From positions 1 through 21,059 of the forward strand of contig JAEWMH010000086.1 of the NCBI GenBank assembly GCA_023393235.1: DNA of 21,059 nt, given 5' to 3'. The translations under genes were made by a program, and so were the position numbers. The stretch is from Bacillota bacterium (GTDB taxonomy: Bacteria; Bacillota; Bacilli; Paenibacillales; NBRC-103111). Of the stretch, positions 14,184 through 20,893 are shown one piece after another. Every line of letters begins with the position of its first letter. The stretch's first letter is position 1. Under the pieces are notes generated by a model, which saw only the letters and a list, made by a program, of their open reading frames with translations, did no database searches and was not told the DNA's origin.

Positions 14184-15663
14184 ATTCCTTAGTAATGGCG
14201 CCTGTTTCCCGGATCTCAATGCCGGGGTAATGGGTGCATTCCAATTGCAGACGGATGCCGCTGGTACGGGCAATGGCTGTCAGCCGCCGTACCGGTTGGG
14301 TTTCGCTGCGGTCGAGAGCTACGGCCAGCTGCAGCAAGGACCCTAACCGCTCCACCAACAGACAATCGGATTCAGTCAGAATGTCCTTGTGTTCGAGGAA
14401 TAGCTGACGGGTCCGGTTTTTGTTTTTGTAGGAGGCGATCATAGCACAGATTAGCACCTCCCGGTGGGTCAGCCCGTACAGGCGGGAATGGGCGATGAGA
14501 TAGAAGGTATGTTTGGGATAATCGTAGTAAAACACCGTGATGCCAATCCGGTACAGCAGGCTTGCTACATGCAGATAGGCTCTCGACCGGATGCTCAGGT
14601 GGTGCAGGTCCTGCAGATCGTCGAAAAGCTTCAGGGCCAGCCGGTTCACCTGCTCCACGTGCAGAAGGGATACAGACGGATGCAGAGCCAGCAGATTGCG
14701 GACGCTGTGCTCCAGCACATTGGTGAACTGGGCTTGTCCCGGATTCAGCACATCATAAAAGAGTCCGTCCCGCAGGCCGCTGCCGCTGACCATATAATGG
14801 GAGGCGCCGGAATAATCGAATACGGTCTGCAGGATCAGCATCCCCGGTACGATAATGTCGGCGCGGCTTCCGGTCATTCCGTCCACCTTCTTCCGCTTCT
14901 CCGGCGGCATGGTGGACAACATGGCCAACAGCTGCTCCACAGTCCCCTTTTCCATTTGATACTGGTGCGCCAGGGGGAGGGAATACCTTCGTGCCCGTTG
15001 GTCCAGCTTGCCCAGGGTCCGGATGGTTCCGCCCAGACCGATCAGGGGCAGTCCCTGATGGCCTTTGATCCAGGGCTCCTTTTCCAGGGCGGCCAGCACC
15101 ATGTGGCGGATTTTCGCTGCGGTATCGGCATCGGCCACACCATCCTTGGTGAACCGTTTGGTGGTATTGACGGAGCCGAAGGGGAAGGACACGCTATGGA
15201 TCAGCGACCGGCCCAGGAACAGGGAAACCTCGGTGCTGCCGCCCCCGATATCTATCAGCAGGCCATCCTGAATATCCATGGAATTGATCATGCCCAAAAA
15301 GCCGTAGCGGGCCTCCATTTCACCGGACAGAATTTCCACTTCAATGCCGGTTTCTTCCTTCAGAATGCCGACGATCTCTGCGGAATTGGAGGCATTGCGG
15401 ATGGCCGCAGTGGCAACGGCTCTGATTTTGTCTGTATGGTGGGCCTGGCATAGGGTTTTGAAGTGGTTGAGGATGTGGACAATGCCCATGGCATCCTCCG
15501 GCTTGAGGGAACCGTCCTGTCGGATTTTTTCGCTGAGGCGGGCGGATTCCTTGCTCTCATCGATGACCCGGTAGGCGTCCTTGCCGGATACTTCATAAAT
15601 CACAAGCCGGACCGAGTTGGATCCGATATCGATAATGCCGATGCGGCTGGTTGTTTCCATCAT
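14113..15663 (-). CDS. ppx: Exopolyphosphatase / guanosine pentaphosphate phosphatase family (Ppx/GppA)
   Basis: Releases orthophosphate from the ends of polyphosphate; relatives also hydrolyse pppGpp. The actin-like domain shows I-G-I-I-D-I-G-S-N-S-V-R at 8-18 (phosphate loop 1), S-G-E-M-E-A-R at 113-119 with the probable catalytic E117, and L-I-D-I-G-G-G-S-T-E-V-S around 138 (phosphate loop 2). The C-terminal half is the HD-like helical region, in which the expected His-Asp pair looks degenerate (LHVASLLYRIG), so I would not assign a second activity. Length 516 aa is typical. Starts at 15663 and 15660 are adjacent ATGs behind AAAGGG; I took the first. It is convergent with ppk and overlaps it, not in the common ppk-ppx operon order. 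Confidence 0.95.
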   Translation of the reverse strand: MMETTSRIGIIDIGSNSVRLVIYEVSGKDAYRVIDESKESARLSEKIRQDGSLKPEDAMGIVHILNHFKTLCQAHHTDKIRAVATAAIRNASNSAEIVGILKEETGIEVEILSGEMEARYGFLGMINSMDIQDGLLIDIGGGSTEVSLFLGRSLIHSVSFPFGSVNTTKRFTKDGVADADTAAKIRHMVLAALEKEPWIKGHQGLPLIGLGGTIRTLGKLDQRARRYSLPLAHQYQMEKGTVEQLLAMLSTMPPEKRKKVDGMTGSRADIIVPGMLILQTVFDYSGASHYMVSGSGLRDGLFYDVLNPGQAQFTNVLEHSVRNLLALHPSVSLLHVEQVNRLALKLFDDLQDLHHLSIRSRAYLHVASLLYRIGITVFYYDYPKHTFYLIAHSRLYGLTHREVLICAMIASYKNKNRTRQLFLEHKDILTESDCLLVERLGSLLQLAVALDRSETQPVRRLTAIARTSGIRLQLECTHYPGIEIRETGAITKEFKKVWSLVPEIQTTPDFSTPQRS

Positions 15664-15688
15664 GATGAGCCCTTTCTTTTTTTCAACT

Positions 15689-15697
15689 ATTGTAACA
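15689..15697 (-). promoter_or_regulatory. Extended -10 promoter of ppx
   Basis: On the minus strand TGTTACAAT is an extended -10 (TGn plus TACAAT at 15689-15694), 26 bp before the ppx start. I see no good -35. No Pho-box repeats are present here, unlike in front of ppk. Confidence 0.45.
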
Positions 15698-15841
15698 TAG
15701 ACTGCGGGGGTGTGTTCGGCAAAATCTGTGTCTTGCACAAGTAAATCAATCTTCCCCCGGGTTCGCACATTGTAGCCCGGCCTCAGCGGAACAGCTTGGA
15801 GACCAAGCGAAGGGAGCGGCGCAGCTTCGTGTTTACTGGGG

Positions 15842-16027
15842 TCTAACGGACAGAGAATCCGCTATTACGCGGAAAAGCGGTCTTTACTCATTGTTGCGGA
15901 CTCAGCAGCCGTTATACCGGCGAATTTTCCGCATGCGGATGGAGTTGAACGGAAATAGCGTACCCTGTGTCCGCGAAAAGAACAAAAGCACCGATTTCGG
16001 GAAAATAACGGCTTCTCTGTCCACATT
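15842..16027. repeat. Intergenic repeat cluster B (four units, + + - -)
   Basis: The 622-bp gap between ppx and citZ contains four units of the same family as cluster A: plus units at 15842-15876 and about 15893-15927, minus units at about 15944-15977 and 15992-16027. All keep CGGAC/TGGAC, a CAG-containing middle and CGCTATT or CCGTTAT. Left of it (15698-15841) I see only a small hairpin, GCTTGG-AGA-CCAAGC at 15794-15808. Right of it (16028-16188) the DNA is AT-rich with no gene. Confidence 0.75.
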
Positions 16028-16188
16028 AAACCGGATCGGCAGGCTCATTGGTTCGTCATTAAGATTCGTAGACAAATTCCTCCGGGAGTTTTCAAAACAC
16101 CTGAGATTTCGATAAAAAACTCCAATCACTTTAGCATTACCATAAAAATCTTTTTTGTACCGATAAGTATCTTTCATTTCATAATTTG

Positions 16189-16217
16189 TTCACATCTATC
16201 TTAGAAAATGTTATTAT
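16189..16217 (+). promoter_or_regulatory. Promoter of citZ
   Basis: TTCACA (16189-16194, 5 of 6) and TATTAT (16212-16217, 5 of 6) are spaced by exactly 17 bp, with a TG dinucleotide placed for an extended -10. It lies about 70 bp before the citZ start. A possible second start (CCGACA, 16-bp spacer, TATGAT at 16247-16252, also with TG) lies downstream. Confidence 0.7.
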
Positions 16218-16234
16218 AGACATACCGACACATG

Positions 16235-16249
16235 ATAAAACTTTGTTAT
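16235..16249. promoter_or_regulatory. Putative CcpC operator of citZ
   Basis: ATAA (16235-16238), seven bases, TTAT (16246-16249) is the ATAA-N7-TTAT dyad known for CcpC, the citrate-responsive LysR-type repressor of citZ and citB in Bacillus. It lies about 18 bp after the -10 hexamer of the main citZ promoter and covers the -10 of the possible second one, a position suited to repression. Confidence 0.6.
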
Positions 16250-16285
16250 GATATTCACATACCACTGCTAAAGGAGAGAGAAACG

Positions 16286-17398
16286 ATGACGGCAACCAAA
16301 GGTTTGGAAGGTATCGTAGCCACCACGTCCTCCATCAGTTCCATTATTGACGGTGTTTTAACATACCGGGGCATCGACATTGATGAGCTGGCAGAGCACG
16401 CTTCCTTCGAAGAAGTGGTTTACCTGCTGTGGTTCGGCAAGCTTCCCACGGAAACCGAGCTGGCCCAGCTTAAGGATAATTTGAGCAAGAATGCGGCGGT
16501 GCCCGATGCCGTTATTGAACAGCTCCGGCTTGCGCCGAAGGATGCCAATGCCATGGCTGTTCTCCGTACAGCTATCTCCGCTCTCTCCTTATATGATCCG
16601 GAATCCGCTGATATGAGCGTCGCCTCCAACGTGCAAAAAGCGATAAAGCTTCAAGCCCAGGTTGCCACCGTTATTGCCGCCTTTGCCCGCATCCGCCAAG
16701 GGTTAGACCCTGTAGCACCCAAGGAAAGCGCCTCCATTGCGGAGAACTTCCTTTACATGCTCTCCGGCGAGCAGCCAGATCCTGTGGCAGTGGAAGCACT
16801 GGACAAAGCGCTGGTGCTGCATGCGGACCATGAGCTGAATGCCTCCACCTTCGCGGCACGTGTAACCGTTGCCACCTTGTCCGATATTTATTCCGGTGTC
16901 ACCTCGGCTATCGGAGCTTTGAAAGGACCGCTCCATGGCGGAGCCAATGAGGCCGTTATGGAAATGCTGGAGGAGATCGGCAGCTTCGAAGCAGTGGAAG
17001 ATTATGTGAACCGTAAGCTGGACAACAAGGAGAAGCTGATGGGGTTTGGCCACCGGGTTTACAAAAACGGTGATCCCCGCGCCAAACATCTGCAGAAGAT
17101 GTCCCATGAGCTGGGCAAGTTGACCGGCGACCTGAAGTGGTATAATATGTCCGTGAAGATTGAAGATATGGTCGTTGCCGAAAAAGGGCTTAAGCCCAAT
17201 GTTGATTTCTATTCCGCATCCGTCTACACTACGCTGGGGATTCCGAGAGATCTGTTCACCCCGATCTTCGCCATCAGCCGTATGTCCGGTTGGACCGCCC
17301 ATATTCTGGAGCAGTTCGAGAACAACCGCCTGATCCGTCCCCGTGCCGAATATGTAGGGCCAGTGGGCCAATCCTATGTCCCTATGGCGAACCGCTAA
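16286..17398 (+). CDS. citZ: Citrate synthase (CitZ)
   Basis: Condenses acetyl-CoA with oxaloacetate to citrate, the entry step of the TCA cycle. The catalytic triad is visible: H217 in P-L-H-G-G-A-N-E, H256 in M-G-F-G-H-R-V-Y, and D307 in N-V-D-F-Y-S-A. The C-terminal R-P-R-A-E-Y-V-G-P segment is typical. At 370 aa it is the short Gram-positive type. The start ATG 16286 follows AAGGAGAG; the longer in-frame ATG at 16232 overlaps the CcpC-like site and promoter region and lacks a ribosome binding site. The gene order citZ-icd-mdh is the same as in B. subtilis, where citZ is catabolite- and citrate-controlled. Confidence 0.97.
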   Translation: MTATKGLEGIVATTSSISSIIDGVLTYRGIDIDELAEHASFEEVVYLLWFGKLPTETELAQLKDNLSKNAAVPDAVIEQLRLAPKDANAMAVLRTAISALSLYDPESADMSVASNVQKAIKLQAQVATVIAAFARIRQGLDPVAPKESASIAENFLYMLSGEQPDPVAVEALDKALVLHADHELNASTFAARVTVATLSDIYSGVTSAIGALKGPLHGGANEAVMEMLEEIGSFEAVEDYVNRKLDNKEKLMGFGHRVYKNGDPRAKHLQKMSHELGKLTGDLKWYNMSVKIEDMVVAEKGLKPNVDFYSASVYTTLGIPRDLFTPIFAISRMSGWTAHILEQFENNRLIRPRAEYVGPVGQSYVPMANR

Positions 17399-17445
17399 TC
17401 ACAAAAAACCATATAAGCACTTATGAATTTCATATTGTTTACCAC

Positions 17446-17490
17446 GAACGGGCGCCGGAGAGCCGCAAGCTTGCCTTTTGGCACCCGTTC
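17446..17490 (+). other. Hairpin in the citZ-icd gap
   Basis: Arms 17446-17456 (GAACGGGCGCC) and 17480-17490 pair over 11 positions with one C-A mismatch and enclose a 23-nt loop holding the palindrome GCAAGCTTGC. A T7 run starts only about 15 nt later, so it may be a leaky terminator or an mRNA-stabilising hairpin that sets citZ relative to icd. No clear icd promoter is visible. Confidence 0.55.
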
Positions 17491-17545
17491 TTGAAGTCCA
17501 TAGACGTTTTTTTGGGTCCATCATCTTATAGCCGGGAGGTTTACC

Positions 17546-18847
17546 ATGCCACAATTCGAACAATATTCCTTGCCTGTCGAGGGCCAGCCGATTACAATTG
17601 ATAACGGCAAACTGAACGTGCCCAACAATCCCATCATTCCGTTTATTGAAGGGGACGGCACCGGTCCCGATATTTGGGCGGCTTCCAAGCGTGTCCTGGA
17701 TGCGGCTGTGGAGAAGGCTTACGGCGGCGAGAAGAAAATTGCCTGGTATGAAGTGTATGCCGGCGAAAAAGCATTCAACAAATTCAACAGCTGGCTGCCC
17801 AATGATACCCTTGAAGCAGTCCGCGAGTACATAGTGGCCATCAAGGGGCCGTTGACCACTCCCATCGGTGGAGGCATCCGTTCTTTGAACGTGGCGCTGC
17901 GCCAGGAGCTGGATCTTTACGTGTGCTCCCGTCCGGTTCGTTATTTCGATGGTGTGCCTTCCCCTGTGAAGCACCCCGAGCTGGTGGATATGGTGATCTT
18001 CCGGGAAAACACCGAGGACATCTATGCCGGCATCGAGTGGGCCGAAGGCTCCGCCGAGGTGAAGAAGGTCATCGAATTCCTCCAGAAGGAAATGGGCGTG
18101 AAGAAAATCCGCTTCCCGGAAACCTCCGGCATCGGCATCAAGCCCGTATCCAAGGAAGGTTCGGAACGTTTGATCCGCGCCGCCATCGAATACGCCATCC
18201 AGCATAACCGCAAGTCCGTGACGCTGGTGCATAAGGGCAATATTATGAAGTTCACGGAAGGCGCCTTCAAGAACTGGGGCTATGAGCTGGCAGAACGGGA
18301 GTTCGGCGACAAAACGTTTACCTGGGACCAATATGACCGGATCAAGGAAGCAGAAGGCGTTGACGCTGCCAATAAAGCCCAGAAGGAAGCGGAGGCTGCC
18401 GGCAAGATTATCGTCAAGGATGCCATTGCCGACATTGCCCTGCAGCAGGTGCTGACCCGTCCCAAGGAATTCGACGTCATCGCTACGCTGAATCTGAACG
18501 GCGATTATCTCTCCGACGCCCTGGCCGCCCAGGTGGGAGGCATCGGCATTGCCCCTGGCGCCAACATCAACTATGTGACCGGCCATGCCATCTTCGAAGC
18601 CACCCACGGCACAGCGCCCAAGTATGCGGGGCTTGATGTGGTGAACCCCGGTTCCGTGATTCTGTCCGGTGTGATGATGCTGGAGCATCTGGGCTGGCAG
18701 GAGGCTGCCGACCTGATTTATAAGGGACTGGAAACCGCCATCAACAACAAAACGGTAACCTATGACTTCGCCCGCCTGATGGAAGGCGCAACAGAAGTGA
18801 AGTGCTCGGCCTTCGCCGATGAGATTATTGGACATATGCAAGGATAA
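17546..18847 (+). CDS. icd: Isocitrate dehydrogenase, NADP-dependent
   Basis: Oxidatively decarboxylates isocitrate to 2-oxoglutarate. The substrate loop G-G-I-R-S-L-N-V-A-L-R-Q contains S113 (the residue phosphorylated in E. coli Icd), followed by C-S-R-P-V-R-Y-F. The coenzyme segment H-G-T-A-P-K-Y-A-G-L-D-V-V-N-P-G carries the Lys-Tyr pair that marks NADP use. The length of 433 aa compares with about 423 in B. subtilis. The start ATG 17546 follows GGGAGG with an appropriate spacer. Its position between citZ and mdh supports a TCA-branch transcription unit. Whether it has its own promoter is unclear; a hairpin precedes it. Confidence 0.97.
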   Translation: MPQFEQYSLPVEGQPITIDNGKLNVPNNPIIPFIEGDGTGPDIWAASKRVLDAAVEKAYGGEKKIAWYEVYAGEKAFNKFNSWLPNDTLEAVREYIVAIKGPLTTPIGGGIRSLNVALRQELDLYVCSRPVRYFDGVPSPVKHPELVDMVIFRENTEDIYAGIEWAEGSAEVKKVIEFLQKEMGVKKIRFPETSGIGIKPVSKEGSERLIRAAIEYAIQHNRKSVTLVHKGNIMKFTEGAFKNWGYELAEREFGDKTFTWDQYDRIKEAEGVDAANKAQKEAEAAGKIIVKDAIADIALQQVLTRPKEFDVIATLNLNGDYLSDALAAQVGGIGIAPGANINYVTGHAIFEATHGTAPKYAGLDVVNPGSVILSGVMMLEHLGWQEAADLIYKGLETAINNKTVTYDFARLMEGATEVKCSAFADEIIGHMQG

Positions 18848-18854
18848 ACCCCAA

Positions 18855-18873
18855 GCGGCATTTTTAATGCCGC
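18855..18873 (+). other. Hairpin in the icd-mdh gap
   Basis: Perfect 8-bp stem GCGGCATT / AATGCCGC with a TTT loop, starting 8 bp after the icd stop. There is no adjacent T-run, so it looks like an RNA 3'-end protector or weak attenuator and not a full terminator. The remaining gap to mdh (18874-18970) shows no clear promoter. Confidence 0.55.
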
Positions 18874-18983
18874 GCGTTTGTCCGGAAGTCGAGCCGCTTC
18901 TACGGAATTACTTTCCGAGACTTTAAGGGAGCCCCCGGAAATTCGAAAGCACCCAATTAAGAGATCTTTAGGAGGACATAAAT

Positions 18984-19925
18984 ATGCCCCTGACACGCAA
19001 AAAAATTACCGTTGTGGGCGCCGGTTTCACCGGTGCTACCACAGCACTGCTTTTGGCCCAAAAAGAGCTTGGCGACGTTGTCCTGCTGGATATTCCGCAA
19101 TTGGAGAATCCCACCAAGGGCAAGGCGCTGGATATGCTGGAGGCGGGTCCTGTTCAAGGCTTCGACGCCACCATTACCGGCACCAGCAGCTATGAGGATG
19201 CCGAGGGTTCGGATATCGTCATCATTACCGCAGGCGTGGCCCGCAAGCCGGGGATGAGCCGCGATGATCTGGTGAGCATCAACGCGGGTATTGTCCGCTC
19301 TGTCTGCGAAAACATCAAACGGGTTGCTCCGGAATCCATCGTCATTCTGCTGTCCAACCCCGTGGATGCTATGACTTATGTAGCCTACCATACCCTGGGC
19401 TTCCCCAAGAACCGGGTTATCGGCCAATCCGGCGTACTGGATACCGCCCGCTTCTGCACCTTCGTATCTCAGGAGCTGAATGTTTCCGTTGAGGATGTCC
19501 GCGGCTTTGTGCTGGGCGGCCATGGTGACGATATGGTTCCCCTGGTCCGTTATTCCAGCGTCGGCGGCATTCCCCTGGAGGTTCTGCTGCCCAAGGAGCG
19601 CATCGACGCCATCGTGCAGCGTACCCGTGTGGGCGGCGGTGAAATCGTGAACCTGTTGGGCACCGGCAGCGCTTATTATGCGCCTGCTGCATCCCTGGTG
19701 CAGATGACCGAAGCCATCGTCAAGGATAAAAAACGGATTCTGCCATCCATCGCTCTCCTCGAGGGTGAGTATGGCTACGACCATCTGTTTATGGGTGTGC
19801 CTACTCTCTTGGGCGGCAACGGCATCGAACGGATTTATGAGCTGGAGCTGACGGCGGAAGAGAAGACCGCTCTGGACAAATCCGCCCAATCCGTGAAGAA
19901 TGTTGTAGCTGTTGTCAACGGCTAA
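18984..19925 (+). CDS. mdh: Malate dehydrogenase (LDH-like type)
   Basis: Oxidises malate to oxaloacetate with NAD. The N-terminal Rossmann fold shows V-G-A-G-F-T-G-A-T and, at the end of the second strand, L-L-D-I-P with the aspartate that selects NAD. The mobile loop A-R87-K-P-G-M-S-R93-D-D-L holds the two substrate arginines in the arrangement of malate and not lactate dehydrogenases, and H180 in G-G-H-G-D-D-M is the catalytic base. Length 313 aa fits the tetrameric Bacillus type. The start ATG 18984 follows AGGAGG. It ends the citZ-icd-mdh unit and is followed by a strong terminator. In B. subtilis phoP follows mdh; here a small membrane protein comes next. Confidence 0.97.
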   Translation: MPLTRKKITVVGAGFTGATTALLLAQKELGDVVLLDIPQLENPTKGKALDMLEAGPVQGFDATITGTSSYEDAEGSDIVIITAGVARKPGMSRDDLVSINAGIVRSVCENIKRVAPESIVILLSNPVDAMTYVAYHTLGFPKNRVIGQSGVLDTARFCTFVSQELNVSVEDVRGFVLGGHGDDMVPLVRYSSVGGIPLEVLLPKERIDAIVQRTRVGGGEIVNLLGTGSAYYAPAASLVQMTEAIVKDKKRILPSIALLEGEYGYDHLFMGVPTLLGGNGIERIYELELTAEEKTALDKSAQSVKNVVAVVNG

Positions 19926-19951
19926 AGCATAACCGGAAGCGGAAGACTCCT

Positions 19952-20002
19952 CGGCGCTTCATCTCCTCTTGTTAACGGGAGGGACGGGGCGCCGTTTTTT
20001 TT
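19952..20002 (+). terminator. Intrinsic terminator of mdh
   Basis: CGGCGC (19952-19957) pairs with GCGCCG (19989-19994), with an inner CTCC/GGAG pairing, directly followed by eight T residues (19995-20002). It closes the citZ-icd-mdh unit. Confidence 0.85.
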
Positions 20003-20021
20003 GCAGAAGTGGCCGGAACAA

Positions 20022-20050
20022 TTGCACGCTTGTCCCTGATCAAGTATACT
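20022..20050 (+). promoter_or_regulatory. Candidate promoter of the downstream membrane protein gene
   Basis: TTGCAC (20022-20027), a 17-bp spacer and TATACT (20045-20050, 5 of 6) lie between the mdh terminator and the next start, 62 bp ahead of it. Confidence 0.5.
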
Positions 20051-20112
20051 ACTGCTGGATATGTATGGCAGGTCAGATAAAACGCGGGTGGTCCGCGGAA
20101 CGGAGGATGCAT

Positions 20113-20541
20113 ATGGATAAGGGATTTTTGTTTTTGCATCTGGTGGCTTCCATCGGGATGGGGTTCTATTTGCTGCTCCCCTTCTTGGTTGGACGGCTGG
20201 CCGGACCGGCGGCGCAAAGCCAGGTGGGGTATGCGGGGCTTTTGGCATCCGCCAACAGAATCGGCATGTACCTGCTGGTGGTCCAGCTGTTAACCGGAGG
20301 GTATCTTTTGCAGACGGCGGATTATTCCGTCCTGTGGATGGTCCTGATCGTGCTGGCTTTCCTGGCTGTGGCGGCTTTTACCGGTATGATGGCCAAGCCC
20401 CTCAAGCGTTATAAGGAAGCGGTGCAGCAAGGCCAAAGCGGCAAGGCTGAATACGGCAAAATCCGCTTGTTCAGCACCCTGGCAGGCGCTTTTTTCCTGA
20501 TCATTATTTTCCTGATGAAATTCCCGGAATTGTTTGTGTAG
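20113..20541 (+). CDS. Small integral membrane protein of unknown function (four helices)
   Basis: A 142-aa hydrophobic protein. Predicted helices lie at about residues 5-28, 46-66, 72-93 and 119-139, with a charged cytosolic-looking loop at 95-117 (KPLKRYKEAVQQGQSGKAEY). I choose ATG 20113, 6 nt after GGAGG (20102-20106). The ATG at 20107 abuts the ribosome binding site, and the longer frame from 19969 would run through the terminator of mdh. I see no metal-binding or catalytic motif apart from an early histidine (H9) and recognise no family with certainty; it has the look of four-helix DUF2269-like proteins. It has its own candidate promoter and terminator, so it is probably monocistronic. 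Confidence 0.8.
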   Translation: MDKGFLFLHLVASIGMGFYLLLPFLVGRLAGPAAQSQVGYAGLLASANRIGMYLLVVQLLTGGYLLQTADYSVLWMVLIVLAFLAVAAFTGMMAKPLKRYKEAVQQGQSGKAEYGKIRLFSTLAGAFFLIIIFLMKFPELFV

Positions 20542-20550
20542 CACACCATA

Positions 20551-20595
20551 AAAACCCGCCTGCTGCTGACGGTGCGTCAGGGCAAGGCGGGTTTT
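20551..20595 (+). terminator. Terminator of the small membrane protein gene
   Basis: AAAACCCGCC (20551-20560) and GGCGGGTTTT (20586-20595) form a perfect 10-bp stem. An inner hairpin CTGAC-GGTGC-GTCAG occupies 20566-20580. The A-rich left and T-rich right arms allow termination in both directions. Confidence 0.85.
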
Positions 20596-20601
20596 GTTCG
20601 G

Positions 20602-20734
20602 AAACGGACACCGGTTCCGCTATTGGGCTGAAAAAAGCTGTTTTTTCAACAGAACGGACTCAGGTTCCGTTATATACCCCAACATACCCATGAAGGCGGG
20701 ATAACGGGGGAATAACGTACCGTGGGTCCGAGAA
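20602..20734. repeat. Intergenic repeat cluster C (three units, + + -)
   Basis: Plus units at 20602-20634 and 20652-20684 and a minus unit at 20701-20734 belong to the family of clusters A and B. They keep CGGAC, a CAGG/CCGG/CACGG middle, and CCGCTATT, CCGTTATA or CGTTATT. In the second unit AACGGA and TCCGTT form a local 6-bp inverted repeat. Confidence 0.75.
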
Positions 20735-20820
20735 ATCTTCAGAAGCGGGTTCGTCGGCAAAATAGCATTCATGCTGCGGTACCCGCTGCATCATGAGACC
20801 GATGAAATGTCGGAGAAGAC

Positions 20821-20893
20821 CCTCAAATCGGCTTTGCCGATTTCGAGGCTTCCATAACACATCCAGCCTATGGCTCGGACCATGTTATTTCAG
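20821..20893. repeat. Hairpin repeat, copy 3 of 3, with an adjoining second hairpin
   Basis: Copy 3 (20844-20893) has outer arms ATAACA (20854-20859) and TGTTAT (20883-20888), inner TCC/GGA and AGCC/GGCT arms with C20876 bulged, and the flanks CGAGGCTTCC and TTCAGG shared with copy 2 before accA. Immediately left, AAATCGGC-TTT-GCCGATTT (20825-20843) is a perfect 8-bp hairpin that is extended by CCTC/GAGG with one bulged base. The pair looks like a composite palindromic element. Confidence 0.75.

Noticed and set aside
14464..15453. A 329-codon plus-strand frame inside ppx
   Set aside because: The minus strand encodes a complete Ppx with both phosphate loops; the plus-strand translation is rich in Gln, Gly and His and resembles no family.
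15902..16177. Frames of 74-91 codons in the ppx-citZ gap (15891-16115 plus, 15902-16177 minus)
   Set aside because: They run through repeat units, lack ribosome binding sites and show no protein family pattern.
17399..18841. A 480-codon minus-strand frame opposite icd, and a 310-codon one opposite mdh (18957-19889)
   Set aside because: Same codon-aligned shadow effect; icd and mdh have clear catalytic motifs on the plus strand.
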